From contig NC_061870.1 of assembly GCF_907164915.1 (NCBI RefSeq), positions 4,554,273-4,618,272 on the forward strand: a stretch of 64,000 nt of DNA, read 5' to 3'. The notes beneath the pieces were generated by a model. It saw only the letters and a program-made list of their open reading frames with translations, was not told the DNA's origin and did no database searches. The DNA is from Impatiens glandulifera (lineage: Eukaryota > Streptophyta > Magnoliopsida > Ericales > Balsaminaceae). The position numbers and the translations under genes are program-made. Shown piece after piece: positions 46,600-58,023 of the stretch; the first letter of the stretch is position 1, and the number at the start of each line of letters is the position of its first letter.

Positions 46600-47448
46600 A
46601 TATCTTCATGTTTTCTCTTTCTGGAATCAAGTTCAAATTATGAATCATACAAATTACCTTCCGTATCTTCAAACTCCTCCCCACTATACAAGATCTTCTC
46701 CTCTTCAGACACTTCCATCCTTTGATAACCTTTCCTTATATGGTAGTGTGAAGATCAGAGGTGGTACTCTTCCTGCTGGATTTGTACTATATTATCCTTG
46801 GGCAGACAAGGCTCATGCGCTTGCAGCATCCTCTAGGCAAGTTTAGGGGAAAACGTTTTCATAACCTCATAGGTCCACATTTTGGAAGGCTAGTGCGAAC
46901 CCAAATACGGTATAAGAAATATCGACCTTCTTGTCTTCCTTCTTCCCTATAGATTTCTTCTTATCCAGATATACTAACCTGAAGTGTTCCAGGTCCCTGT
47001 TCAAAACCTTCAACCCCAACTTTCATGCAATTTCTTTGTCAAAGCAGGACACATATTTTGAGTGAAGGTCTCATGTTCTAACAACTTTTAAAATATTTTA
47101 CCACCAAAGGTGGACATTCTTCAACTTGATTGAAAATGGTTTCCACCAAAAGGAATCTCCCAAATTTGAGGCATGTGACCAAGGTATACTCCTTCATCCC
47201 AAAGAATAGCTCCTCTCCATTCACGAGGAACTTCATCTGTTTAAAATTTGAGTTGTTATTCCTGAGGAGTATTTGATGAATTATCGTTCCTAAGAACCGT
47301 AGTGACGGGCTCCTTTGAATAAAACTTGGAACTGGGTTTTCTCTACCCTTTCCATTATATCCATTGTAGCAAACTTAGTGACAATGTTTGACAGATTGGC
47401 TTTCCATGATACCCTAGCAGCAAACTCAGGAATTATGGTTGACTCCAT
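46600..47448 (-). pseudogene. DUF1985 domain of the transposon-borne gene
   Basis: ATG at 47448 gives MESTIIPEFAARVSWKANLS, then ATMDIMERVEKTQFQVLFKG. After a stop the conserved block is MKFLVNGEELFFGMKEYTLV, TCLKFG, and further on VFGFALAFQ and YENVF. The pattern matches DUF1985, a domain confined to plants and mostly found fused to Ulp1-type proteases on Mutator elements. Several stops and shifts show it is inactive. The first exon of the gene would lie near 57,900 in the right inverted repeat, now separated by element B. Confidence 0.65.
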
Positions 47449-47600
47449 CTTCAGAAAAGGAACAACAAGTAGTAAAAAATAAACAATATTGGAGTGAGCA
47501 TAACAACTCAAGTAAGCAACATCAGACAATACGCGTACATTGGATAAACCATAACCAACTTAAGTAAGAAACATCAGACAATACGCAGACAATTCAATAT

Positions 47601-47605
47601 AGACA
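47601..47605. other. Target-site duplication of element B, left copy (AGACA)
   Basis: Identical to 57641-57645. Confidence 0.92.
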
Positions 47606-49568
47606 TGATAGGATCGGTGTAATCGATAGAGACGGGGGTCTGGCTATTGATGACGGCTTCGGATAAATGACTTGATAGAAATCATGTTAGGGATTTAAAT
47701 CACTTTCTATTCTTCACAAACCCTTGCAAACTCTTAAACGGTTCAAGTGAGGAAACGTTTACTCAAGTTTGAAACTAACAACTAAAGAATGAGAAGATGA
47801 CAGAATGTAAACGACACCGCAGTTTGTTTATGGATGTTCGGAACAAAACTCTCCAACGTCACCCCTTCTTCCAACCACCGAAAGGATTCACTATACGTTT
47901 CTTAGAATCAAATACAGTTGCACGACTAGCTCACTGTTGAACAGAACTGACTCTGTTCAACTTAAAGTATATTGAAGAATATCACTCAGCTAGACAATAC
48001 TTTGATTCTAACACTCTCTTGATGCACACACAGTAAAAGCAAGAAAGTAGTTCGTTCGATTATAAGTTCAGCAGTTCGTTCGTATGCGTATTTCTTAGTG
48101 TCAACGATCGACTCTTCTTCTGATGTCCTTGAAGATCTTTAAATAGAGAGCATGCACCAGGTCGAATCTTTTATAATTACACGTGGCGAACTTCCATTGG
48201 AACGCCTCCATAGTACACAGGTACAGCAAACTCTAAGCACAAGGATCGTGGTCGTACCAATCTGGTAGTGCGCCAAATATTCTTTTAGGATATTCCAACA
48301 AGAAACAAGTAATGGGAAGAATATTTGCATGACATTAGTTAATTGGTTGCAACTGGCTGTCGTACTGATGTGCACTAAAAAGTGGAGCAAGAGTAGCATA
48401 CAGCTAGTTGATCGTGGGTAGACGGATGCTAGCTTCAAGCAACTGCTTAAGCATGGCATTAGACGTTGTTCACTTAGACTGACAAGTCTAATGAAATTAG
48501 ACGCCCCCGTCTAATAGCAGGATCCATTAGACCACCTGGTCTAATGGGATTAAACAACACGTCTAATTACGATTCCCTTCAGACTAATCTGAAGGAGTTA
48601 GACTGCACGTCTAACTTTCATCTCCGTTAGACGGCACGTCTAACTACGCATCGGTTAGACTGCACTCCTAACTACGTATCCGTTAGACTGCACGTCTAAC
48701 TACGTATCCGTTAGAATGCACGTCTAACTACATATCTGTTAGACTGCACGTCTAACTACGTATCTGTTAGACTACACGTCTAACTACGTATCTGTTAGAC
48801 TGCACATCTCACTATGTATCCCTTCAGACTAATCTGAAGGAGTTAGACTACACGTCTAACTTTCATCTCTGTTAGATGGCACGTCTAACTACGTATCCCT
48901 TCAGACTAATCTGAAGGAGTTAGACTGCGCGTTTAACTCTCATCTGTTAGACGTCACGTCTAACTACGTATCTGTTAGACTTCACGTCAAACTACGTATC
49001 TGTTAGACTTCACGTCTAACTACGTATCTATTATACTGCACGTCTAACTACGTATCTGTTAGACTGCACGTCTAACTACGTATCTGTTAGACTGCACGTC
49101 TAACTACGTATCTGTTAAACAACACGTCTAACTACGTATCTGTTAGACTGCACGTCTAACTACGTATCTGTTAAACAACACGTCTAACTACGTATCTGTT
49201 AGACTACACATCTAACTACGTATCTGTTAGACTGCACGTCTAACTACGTATCTGTTAGATTGCACGTCTAACTACGTATCTGTTAGACTGCACGTCTAAC
49301 TACGTATTTGTTAGACTATACGTCTAACTACGTATCTGTTAGACTACACGTCTAACTACGTATCTGTTAGACTGCACATCTAACTCAACACGTCTAATAG
49401 TTAATCAGTCTAATGAACATCATTCAGACTTAGTCTAATATAGTATATTTTCGATACACCTGTACCAAAAACAATTAGATGGATTAGTTTAAGTTTTATA
49501 CCAACTCATCATCAAAATTCCATTAGTCAAAGTACTTTGACCCTTAGTCAAAATAATTTGACCCAACA
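47606..49568 (-). repeat. 3' LTR of element B (1963 bp)
   Basis: Minus strand begins TGTTGGGTCAAATTATTTTG and ends GATCCTATCA. The array lies at 48585-49390. A unique part at 48180-48300 (CACGATCCTTGTGCTTAGAG on the minus strand) is homologous to the element A LTR. A TATTTAAAG box lies at about 48142. Confidence 0.93.
48585..49390 (-). repeat. 28-bp palindrome array in the 3' LTR of element B
   Basis: The unit is GTTAGACTGCACGTCTAAC followed by TACGTATCT, repeated about two dozen times with near-perfect spacing. Each unit has two ACGT cores, GCACGTC and TACGTA. Four blocks with CCTTCAGACTAATCTGAAGG interrupt the first part. Confidence 0.93.
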
Positions 49569-49582
49569 ATTTCCCCCTTTTT
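49569..49582 (-). other. Polypurine tract of element B
   Basis: The minus strand reads AAAAAGGGGGAAAT against the 3' LTR, identical to that of element A. Confidence 0.9.
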
Positions 49583-49756
49583 GATGATGATGTTAAAACT
49601 TTGCACAATTTAAGAGATAAACATCCATCCAATAGAAGAAAGAGTCAAATTTGTTCATCAGTCTTACAGAAATAAGTTCCAAAAACCAATATTCAGAAAC
49701 CAAGTTTAAAGAACCAAGTTCAAAACTAATAGAAGATAGTTTAGGAGAAAAGAGAT

Positions 49757-52700
49757 TATTGATCTTCCTTTTTCACGAGTGGGTCGATTGGGTAGCGAGA
49801 TCCTTGACAGCTGAATTCTTCACTAGTTAGAAGGTTTCGATACGGAGGGAGAGAACGACCACCACGTCCATTTCCACCACTTCTGCCACCACGATCACCT
49901 CCACTACTTCTACCAACACGAACACCGCTACGACCTCCGCCTCTTTTGATTGGCCTATTGTTATCATCACCGGTTGGCTTTTGCTTTGATCTGGTTCCTG
50001 TTGAAACACCACCACCTCTTCTGTCGCTATTGTCATCGCCTTGAGTAATGAGATTCTTCTCTTTCTCGGCAGAAGCTTTAGCATCTTCTTCAGCCTGAAT
50101 CTTCCTTACAAAGGAATCAGCCTATTCTAACCGCTCAGCATCATCTCTGCTCATATTGCCTTGAATTTCCACCATTTGATTTCGAAGCAAGCTAATTCCA
50201 TCCATAACTTCATTATGGAGTTCAACGGCATTTTCTCTTTCACAGTCGATCAACTCGCTTTGTCGTCTGAAGAAGTTCTTTTCAAATTTGGTGTATGTCT
50301 TGTTGAGGGTCTTAATCTCGTACGTGTTCCTCTTCAGTATCTGCTCCATCTCATTATGGGTTTTAAGAAGATCGGCAAATTCCTTCTTGTTTGCTTTTTG
50401 AGTCTTCATAATCTTTACCATATTGAATTCCATTACAGCCATATTCTTCTAAAGAGTTTCCATCAATGCTGTCATGGACTTCATAAGCTTTGTACCACCA
50501 GTAGATGATCCTTCATTAAATGAAATCTCTTGAGAATCTGCTAGAGCGGTCTGAATTGGACTGATATAGGTATGAACTTGCATGGATTGCTCGGGTCCAT
50601 CCTTCTCTGAATCACTTTCAAACTTTCCTTCTTCTTCATCATCAACAAAATCTTCACGTACTTTGTGAACCAGGCCGGGCGACCCGTCTGAATGATGAGG
50701 AAGGTTGACAATATCATCATGAATATTCGCAGCATTGATATCAGGAAATGATTGAGGCTTGGGTGATCCTGGAATAAAACATTGAGACAACGGAAGCCCT
50801 TCTGATGATTCATCATTTTTAGCTTGTTCCCCCTCAGATGAGGAACTCTTCTCTGATTCCTTGTCTTTTGAGGGTTCCCCTCAGATCTTGCTTCATCAGG
50901 CTGACTTACTTCAGCCTCCTTTTCTGGAAATGCCTCTACTTCGAGAACAGGGGACTCCAACACTTCCTCTTCCTAGGTAATAAGAGCTTGAGCGGGTTCC
51001 TTAACAACTTCTTCTTTTTCAATAATGGGATTGGATTGAATGGGTTCCACACTTTTCTCAATTCTGGGTTGAGCCATTAGACGTTTTTCTTCAGCCAAAA
51101 AACTTCCCAATTCTACAAGAAGAGCAGCAGCTTGCTCATCTTCAGCAACATCACGATCATCAGACTGATCCATAAGTTCATCTTCATTTGAGGAATTTCC
51201 AAATGGACTAGCCCTTGAGCAATTTGCTCCATTAACGTACCTAACAACGGTAGAAATGTAATCTTGCATAATTTTGTCTAGTCTTTTTAGAGCTTTCTCA
51301 TCTACCTTAGCATTCCTCTCAAGAGGATTGAAATTGGCTCTTCTGGCTTAAAGAATCGGAAAGAGAGCTCTTCCTCTCAAATTTGCTTCAACTAGCTCTT
51401 TTCTCTTAAGAACTTCATAAAATTCTGATGTCTTAGCCCATTTCAGGACTCTCTTTTCAGTACTAACTAGCTTCAACCATTAACTGCTTATGCCTTTACC
51501 CTTGATGACCTCATCATACTTAATAGACATTCTGTTCAAGACCCAAGTATCAAAGATCTCGATCTTTTCAGCAGCATATATATTGGGCGCCTAATCCATT
51601 ATAAGGTTGACAATGCAGGTTGTTTCAGAAACCTCCTCATTAGAATCGGTTACAACACCCTTCCCTTTTCTAATAACCTCAACGGGCTTTGGAGTAGGCC
51701 TTGGTTCCCTAAACGTGATTCCAGTAGCCTTTCTTGTGGAAGGCATTAACTCATGAGAAGAAAGGGGTCTAGCAAAGAGTCTTGGCGTGGGTTCTGACTG
51801 AACAAGCTTTCCAATCACTAAGAACTCTGTTGGGACAAGATTGGAAATAGGGGGTTCTTCGACTGGCATAGAAAGGGCCTTTTCAGATGCATTACCAGTA
51901 GCAATGGTAAGAACTGCACCTTGATCTAGTTCAAAAGACACTGTAGCATCAGCATCTACAAGATCGAATTGACGGACAAGAGACGAAGTCATGTCAAGAT
52001 TATCAATGTTTGGACCAAATGGCTCAACAGTTGGCTCGACAGTAGGTTCCACAACAGGAACAGAAACAGATTTATCTTGTTCCATCATAGAAACATTAAA
52101 TTTAGCCACTTCGGCCTGAGATTGAGATGGGGTTACTTTAGACGATACTTTCACAGAATTAGACGCCCTGGGCGCCTTTGGTTTATCTCCTCTTGAAGCG
52201 AAAGACTTAGTAGGTTTTCTTAACTAACTCGCGGCTGGAGACAGGGGAGACATTGGAATAGCAGCAAGTTCGACTGGACCTTACTTAACTCGGGAATCGA
52301 CTATTCCAAAGTCCTTCTTCGAAGAGCTTTTCAGACTAGTGGAACTAGCCTCTGATTCATTGATTGTTCTCGTTCTCTTAGCTCTTGTCGAAAGAATAGA
52401 AGTCGTTGGTTGCTTGGAACGAGTAACAGACCTTCCTCATGTTTGTTGGCTTGATACTCCAGACAACGATTCCTTGTTGTTCTTCATTCGGAAAATGGTG
52501 TTGGCAACAGTGAACACGTTATACACTCGGGTAGAGTTGGTCGGCTCAGAATCCCCCATAGGGACTCTCAAATGTTTCAGCAGACGGCTAAGTTGAGCAA
52601 TAAAACTCACACTTTCATTGTTCTCTTGATTAATCATTGCGCACAGGTTTATGAACAAGGTGGAGGACCAGTTGACCTGAATCCCTTTAGAAATAGCCGT

Positions 52701-53173
52701 CATATAATCAAAACGATCTTGACTATAAAGATGGAAAGAACCCGCCTTCCCTTGAAGCGCTTTAGAAACCACATCATTCAACAAAATAAAGTGGGGTTTG
52801 AGAACTTTCTTACTCCCGTTTAATCGAATCTCCGAGTCGTCGGCTGAGAAAACCGTCTTCATTTCTTCCGTGACTTCAGATGACAGAGAAAGGTTGAATG
52901 TGTGCCCCTTCGATGGAAGTTCGAAGAACTCATTGAAAGATATTTCAGTATCATTCACCGTTGCAGTAATGGAATCGCCGTCCATTGTCGCCGATTTGAA
53001 AAACTCCTTGACTTCTTTTTGGTGGAATATGAACGCCCTTCGAGGTACTTTCCGAGACCGGAATATTCAATGGATCTGAACATGTCGACCACATCTTTCT
53101 GATCGAACGTATAGACGGAAGGGAAATCGACCTGCAGAGTACAATGACCAAGTGTGATTCTCTTGTTGCCCGT
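49757..53173 (-). pseudogene. ORF2 of element B: same unknown protein as in element A
   Basis: The reading frame enters as KRITLGHCTLQVDFPSVY, with the ATG of element A changed to ACG at 53173-53171. The N-terminal domain (52985-52437) is intact: EISFNEFFELPSKGHTFNLS, HFILLNDVVSKALQGKAGSF, YSQDRFDYMTAISKGIQVNW and QLSRLLKHLRVPMG. Then come a low-complexity middle, an acidic region (51270-50970), a helical region (50442-50122, KNFFRRQSELIDCE, LRNQMVEIQGNM) and a Gly/Arg-rich tail (50010-49850). Stops and frameshifts interrupt it at several points. Element A and B copies together define a product of roughly 1,100 residues. Confidence 0.75.
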
Positions 53174-53294
53174 TTTGAAAGAATACGAACAGACACAAGA
53201 TGAACAAGGGTTTCTTAGATAGAAAATAGAACAAATCTAGGGTTTTTAAGAGATTTTAAGAGAGAAAAAGCTTTTTCAATCTCATGCAGAATGT

Positions 53295-53303
53295 CCTTAT
53301 ATA
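53295..53303 (-). promoter_or_regulatory. Probable TATA box of ORF2 in element B
   Basis: Minus strand CTATATAAGGACATTCTGCA, about 125 bases before the ORF2 start. It is co-linear with the box in element A, while surrounding spacer sequence has drifted. Confidence 0.65.
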
Positions 53304-54169
53304 GACTCCCAAGAGTCGCATGAGAAAACTGTCATATTTTCCTAGGGGTATGACCCATTCATTAAAATTCGACATCCTTTCCAAGTAGTCATCATTATTC
53401 TAAGGGTATATTAGTCATTCTCTCTTAACTTGAAAGACACGTGTCTTCATGTTATTCGGAGATGACTATGTTTATGTTTGAGCGGGAAGAATTAGACATC
53501 ATAGCACGTGGGACAGTTGTCCTTGATTAGTCTAATACACACGTAGTTAGACGTTTTTCTTACTACACCAATCTATGAAAATTAAACGTCTATTAGACGC
53601 ATGGGTCTATTAGACGCAAGCGTCTAATTACGTGTCTCATAAGCGTCTAACGTCTATTAGACGTCGACGTCTAATTACGCATGAACAACACGTATTAGAC
53701 GTGTGTTTGGTTAGACGTGAGCATCCACTTGCTCTTGTCATAAAAACGTATAACGTCTATTAGACGTATACGTCTAACCGCGCAAGTTAGTAACCAAGAC
53801 ACATAGACTTAGATGCATAGAGTGTGAGTAAAAATACATCTAAGTACATGCTATTTCTCTTAGATGACCTCGTCTAATAGATTGATTAAGGCATTTTGTC
53901 TGCGTGTGTCCTTATTTTCATAATAAATTTTCCCTCTTATTTTGTACAAGAACAAAATGAATAAACAAATGTTTTGAGGTCCTTAAGACCAAAAAATATT
54001 TTTAAACATAAAAACACTTAGTCCTCTAGAATGGAAAGTGCCATTGTTGGCTCCTAAAATGTATACTCAGAAGAGTATGTTCCATGCTTCCTTCCTGCAG
54101 CTCTCCTGTATCACCTACACAAGAAAATATTTACAAACTTTGGTACTCACATTCAATTGGGTCCTCGAT
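53304..54169 (-). promoter_or_regulatory. Internal spacer of element B with perfect ATTAGACG palindromes
   Basis: Between gag and ORF2. It contains ATTAGACGTCGACGTCTAAT (53656-53675, perfect), ATTAGACGCAAGCGTCTAAT (53609-53628) and TTAGACGTATACGTCTAA (53760-53777, perfect). A CACGTGGGACAG block shared with element A (about 39262) lies beside a TAGTCTAAT half site. No coding sequence is supported. Confidence 0.75.
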
Positions 54170-55952
54170 CAATCAATCCCTTAGGAATCCATATTTGAGA
54201 TATTTTGATGGATTTCCCATTTTGTGTTGTGATTAATGCGTATGATTATGACTTAGCAGACATATTCCTGCTAGCCACTAATCCTTTAGCTTTTGAAGAT
54301 GATTTTCTTTTAAAACTCATTGATTTTGAGTCAGGTTTTAGATTGTTAGACTTTCTGGCTGCATCTAACTTATTTTTCAGCCAGTTAACAGTCGGCGGAA
54401 CATAAGTTATTTCATTCTTCAACGCTACCTCTTCATGAATCGGATTAGATTCAGTATCAGTCACACTCCCTTTGACAAAACTTATTGGCTTAAGCTTGTC
54501 AGTTGTTGAGTTTGACTTTTTGCAGGACTGGTTTGGATCATTGCTATCAAATCCTAAACCAGATCTAGATCCAGTAGGTTTCAACAGACTAATCTGATAT
54601 TTGACAACTTCTCTAGACCTCGTCCAAGCACTAACAACATAGTTTAACCTTTTGTTTTCAGAAGAAAGAGTTTGAATCTGTTCCTTGAGCATCTCATTCT
54701 CGGATGAGATCTCTATTACTTTCTTTTCAAAAACATTTGATTATTGAGTTTGAGATAAAATCGGTTGAGACACCTTAGATGAAGATTTTGTTTCATTTAG
54801 GGATTCTGCTAGCTTTCTGTACTCTATGACCATGTCATCTAGTGCAGCTACTAGTTGTTCCCTTGAAAACTTTTCAGAGGAGAAGTCAAATACCTCGGTT
54901 TCATGGGTATCTTCTTCTTCTCTTTCCATGAAGCAAGCCACCTCGTCTTCATCACTATCGTTGGATGAGAAGTAAGAATCGCGATGGTTTCGTCTGTTCT
55001 TCCCGTCCCCTGCCATAAGAGCCTTTAGTTCATTTTCATTGTCATTTTTCTTCTCTTCACACTTAGACTTCCGACATTCTGATTGGTAATGACCTAAAAT
55101 GCCATAGTTATAACACTTAACATTAGCTTTGGATTTCTTATTATCATTAGAATTTAAAGAGCTTGAGTTAGAGTTGTTCTTCTTCATGAAGTCGCCAAAC
55201 TTATTCACAAAGAGAGACATAGCATAGATGCTAAGCTGCTGAGATATTGTCTGCACATCAGGAGCGGCAAGAGGATCTTCAGCGCTCACCAACGATTTGG
55301 CAATGATAATGGATGTGGATTGATCTTCTTCAATCCTTGAGTTCAACTAAAACTCATAGGCCTTGAGATCAGCAAACAAATCAAATAGCAAGATCTTGTT
55401 GAGGTCTTTGGATTCCCTCATGGCCATCGTTTTTATGTCCCATTCCCTTGGAAGAGCATGCATGACCTTGATAGCAATATCTGTATTGCTATAGGTCTTG
55501 TCGAGAATAGATAGAGTGGAGATAACTTGGCTGAACCTTGTGTCAAACTCGTCCATCCTTTCTCTAGGACGCATTTTGAAGTTGTCGAACTGTTGAGTGT
55601 CAACCATAATCTTATTCTCCTTTGTTTTCTCATTGCCCTCACACAGTTGGGTAAGTCTGTCTCAGGTCTCCTTGGCAGTATCACACTCGATGATGTAGTT
55701 GAACATACTGTCATCAAGAGATCTGTACAAGACATCTAAAGCCATGTTGTTGAGATTGTTCTTTCTCTTGTCTTCACTGGTCCATTTGGATTTCTCCTTA
55801 TCGATCTTAATGGGACCATCTTTGATAACACTCCACATATCGTCATGAAGAGAAGAAAGATGAGCACGAACTCTCTTTTTCCACACGATATAGTTTTCTC
55901 TTGAGAATGTGGGGATTGCGGTAGCACTAGCATTTTTGGTTATGGTTGACAT
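54170..55952 (-). pseudogene. Copia-type gag of element B, several nonsense mutations
   Basis: Same domain order as in element A: DUF4219 start (MSTITKNASATAIPTFSREN), UBN2 region, zinc knuckle, acidic serine-rich segment, coiled coil and basic tail. The knuckle reads CYNYGILGHYQSEC, so the second zinc-binding Cys is Tyr. Stops replace Trp in the KETWDRL segment (TGA, about 55663) and Glu before LNSRIEE (about 55348), with another pair near 54740. Most are single G-to-A or C-to-T changes. Confidence 0.88.
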
Positions 55953-55981
55953 TCTTAGTGAAAGCTTGAGAATATAAACAG

Positions 55982-55993
55982 AGCTCTAATACC
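55982..55993 (-). other. Primer binding site of element B
   Basis: Minus strand TGGTATTAGAGC, one change from the tRNA-Met consensus, two bases inside the LTR. Confidence 0.88.
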
Positions 55994-55995
55994 AA

Positions 55996-57640
55996 TTGAT
56001 AGGATCGGTGTAATCGATAGAGATGGGGGTATGGCTATTGATGACGGCTTCAGATAAACAACTTGATAGAAATCATGTTAGGGATTTAAATCACTTTCTA
56101 TTCTTCACAAACCCTTGCAAACTCTTGAACAATTTAAGTGCGGAAATGTTTGCTCAAGTTTGAAGGTAAGAACCAATGAATGAGAAGATGACAGAATGTA
56201 AATGACACAACAGTTTGTTTATGGATGTTCGGAGCAAAACTCTCCTACGTCACCCCTTCTTCCAACCACCGGAAGGATTCACTATACGTTTCTTAAAATT
56301 TAATACAGTTGCACAACTAGCTCACTGTTGAACAGAACATACTCTGTTCAACTTACAGTATATTGAAGAATATCACTAAGCTAGACAATACTTTGATTAT
56401 AACACTCCCTTGATGTACACACAGTAAAAGCAAGAAAGCAGTTCGTTCGATTGTAAGTTCAGTAGTTCGTTCGTATGCATATTTCTTAGTGTCAGCGATC
56501 GACTCTTCTTCCGTTGTCCTTGAAGATCTTTAAATAGAGAGCAGGCACCAACGGTCGAATCTTCTATAATGACACGTGATGAACTTCCATTGGAACGCCT
56601 CCATAGTACACAAGTACACGGATACGTCTGTTAGACTGCACGTCTAACTACGTATCCGTTAGACTACACGTCTAACTACGTATATGTTAGACTGCACGTC
56701 TCACTATGTATCCCTTCAGACTAATCTGAAGGAGTTAGACTACACGTCTAACTTTCATCTCTGTTAGACGGTACGTCTAACTACGTATCCCTTCAGACTA
56801 ATTTGAAGGAGTTAGACTGCATGTCTAACTCTCATCTGTTAGACGTCACGTCTAACTACGTATCTATTAGACGGCACGTCTAACTACGCATCTGTTAGAC
56901 TACACGTCTAACTACGTATCCGTTAGACTGCACGTCTAACTACGTATTTGTTAGACTGCATATCTAACTACGTATCTGTTAGACTGCACGTCTAACTACG
57001 TATCTGTTAGATTGCACGTCTAAATACGTATCCCTTCAGACTAATCTGAAGGAGTTAGACTACACGTCTAACTTTCATCTCTGTTAGACGGCACGTCTAA
57101 CTACGTATCCCTTCATACTAATCTAAAGGAGTTAGACTGCACGTCTAACTCTCATCTATTAGACGGCACGTCTAACTACGTATATGTTAGATTGTACGTC
57201 TAACTACGTATTTGTTAGACTGCACGTCTAACGACGTATCTGTTGGACTGCACGTCTAACTACGTATCTGTTAAACTGCACGTCTAACTACGTATCTGTT
57301 AGACTGCATATTTAACTACGTATCTGTTAGACTGCACGTCTAACTACGTATATGTTAAACTACACGTCTAACTATGTATCTATTAGATTGCACGTCTAAC
57401 TACGTACATGTTAGATTACACGTCTAACTACGTATCTATTAGACTGCACGTCTAACTCAATACGTCTAATAGCCAATCAGTCTAATGAACCTCATTCAGA
57501 CTTAGTCTAATATAGCATGTTTTCGATAAACCTGCACCAAAAACAATTAGACGGCTTAGTTTAAGTTTTATATCAACTCATCATCAAAATTCCATTAGTC
57601 AAAGTACTTTGACCCTTAGTCAAAATAATTTAACCCAACA
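55996..57640 (-). repeat. 5' LTR of element B (1645 bp)
   Basis: Same ends as the 3' LTR. It lacks about 430 bases that correspond to 48222-48650 of the 3' LTR, so the array (56630-57455) runs almost directly into the TACACAAGTACA block near the promoter. Confidence 0.93.
56630..57455 (-). repeat. 28-bp palindrome array in the 5' LTR of element B
   Basis: Same unit as at 48585-49390. The interrupting CTTCAGACTAATCTGAAGG blocks are arranged differently, showing that units have been gained and lost since insertion. Confidence 0.93.
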
Positions 57641-57645
57641 AGACA
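57641..57645. other. Target-site duplication of element B, right copy (AGACA)
   Basis: Identical to 47601-47605. Confidence 0.92.
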
Positions 57646-58023
57646 TACGTACAATGCTCGTGAAGTAGCAATACGCGGATATTATATTATATAAATCCTA
57701 AACCATGCATGCATGCAGAATAAGAATATTACAATCCACTATGTAATACGCATGAGTGAGAAACATTGGATAAGCAACATCAGAATATACACACATAAAC
57801 CCTAAAAGCTAAGGATTATCCATCAATATACACATACATTAGAGTATTACACATAAACGCCTGAATAATTAGAACATTACACATAAATCCTAAACTCACC
57901 TGAGTATAGGAACGACGAGACAGATGAACGATGATGAGAGTTGAGCGATGATGATGTTGAACTGGTGTTGAACGAAATTGAACTGATGTTGAAGGAAGTT
58001 GGAGAGTCGTGGAAATTGGAGAG

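Larger units (their letters stand above)
47606..57640 (-). mobile_element. Element B: complete LTR retrotransposon with gag and ORF2 but no pol (10.0 kb)
   Basis: Minus-strand element: 5' LTR 57640-55996, primer site 55993-55982, gag 55952-54170, palindrome spacer, ORF2 about 53173-49757, polypurine tract 49582-49569, 3' LTR 49568-47606, target duplication AGACA. The organisation is the same as element A, and gag and ORF2 align with it along their lengths, yet the LTR arrays differ. Again no pol motif is present. That both copies lack pol at the same place shows this is the family's structure and not a chance deletion. Confidence 0.93.

Noticed and set aside
48585..49390. Regularly spaced palindromic repeats resembling a CRISPR array
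   Set aside because: The array is a continuous tandem with no unique spacers, lies in an LTR of a eukaryotic retrotransposon, and has no cas-like gene nearby.
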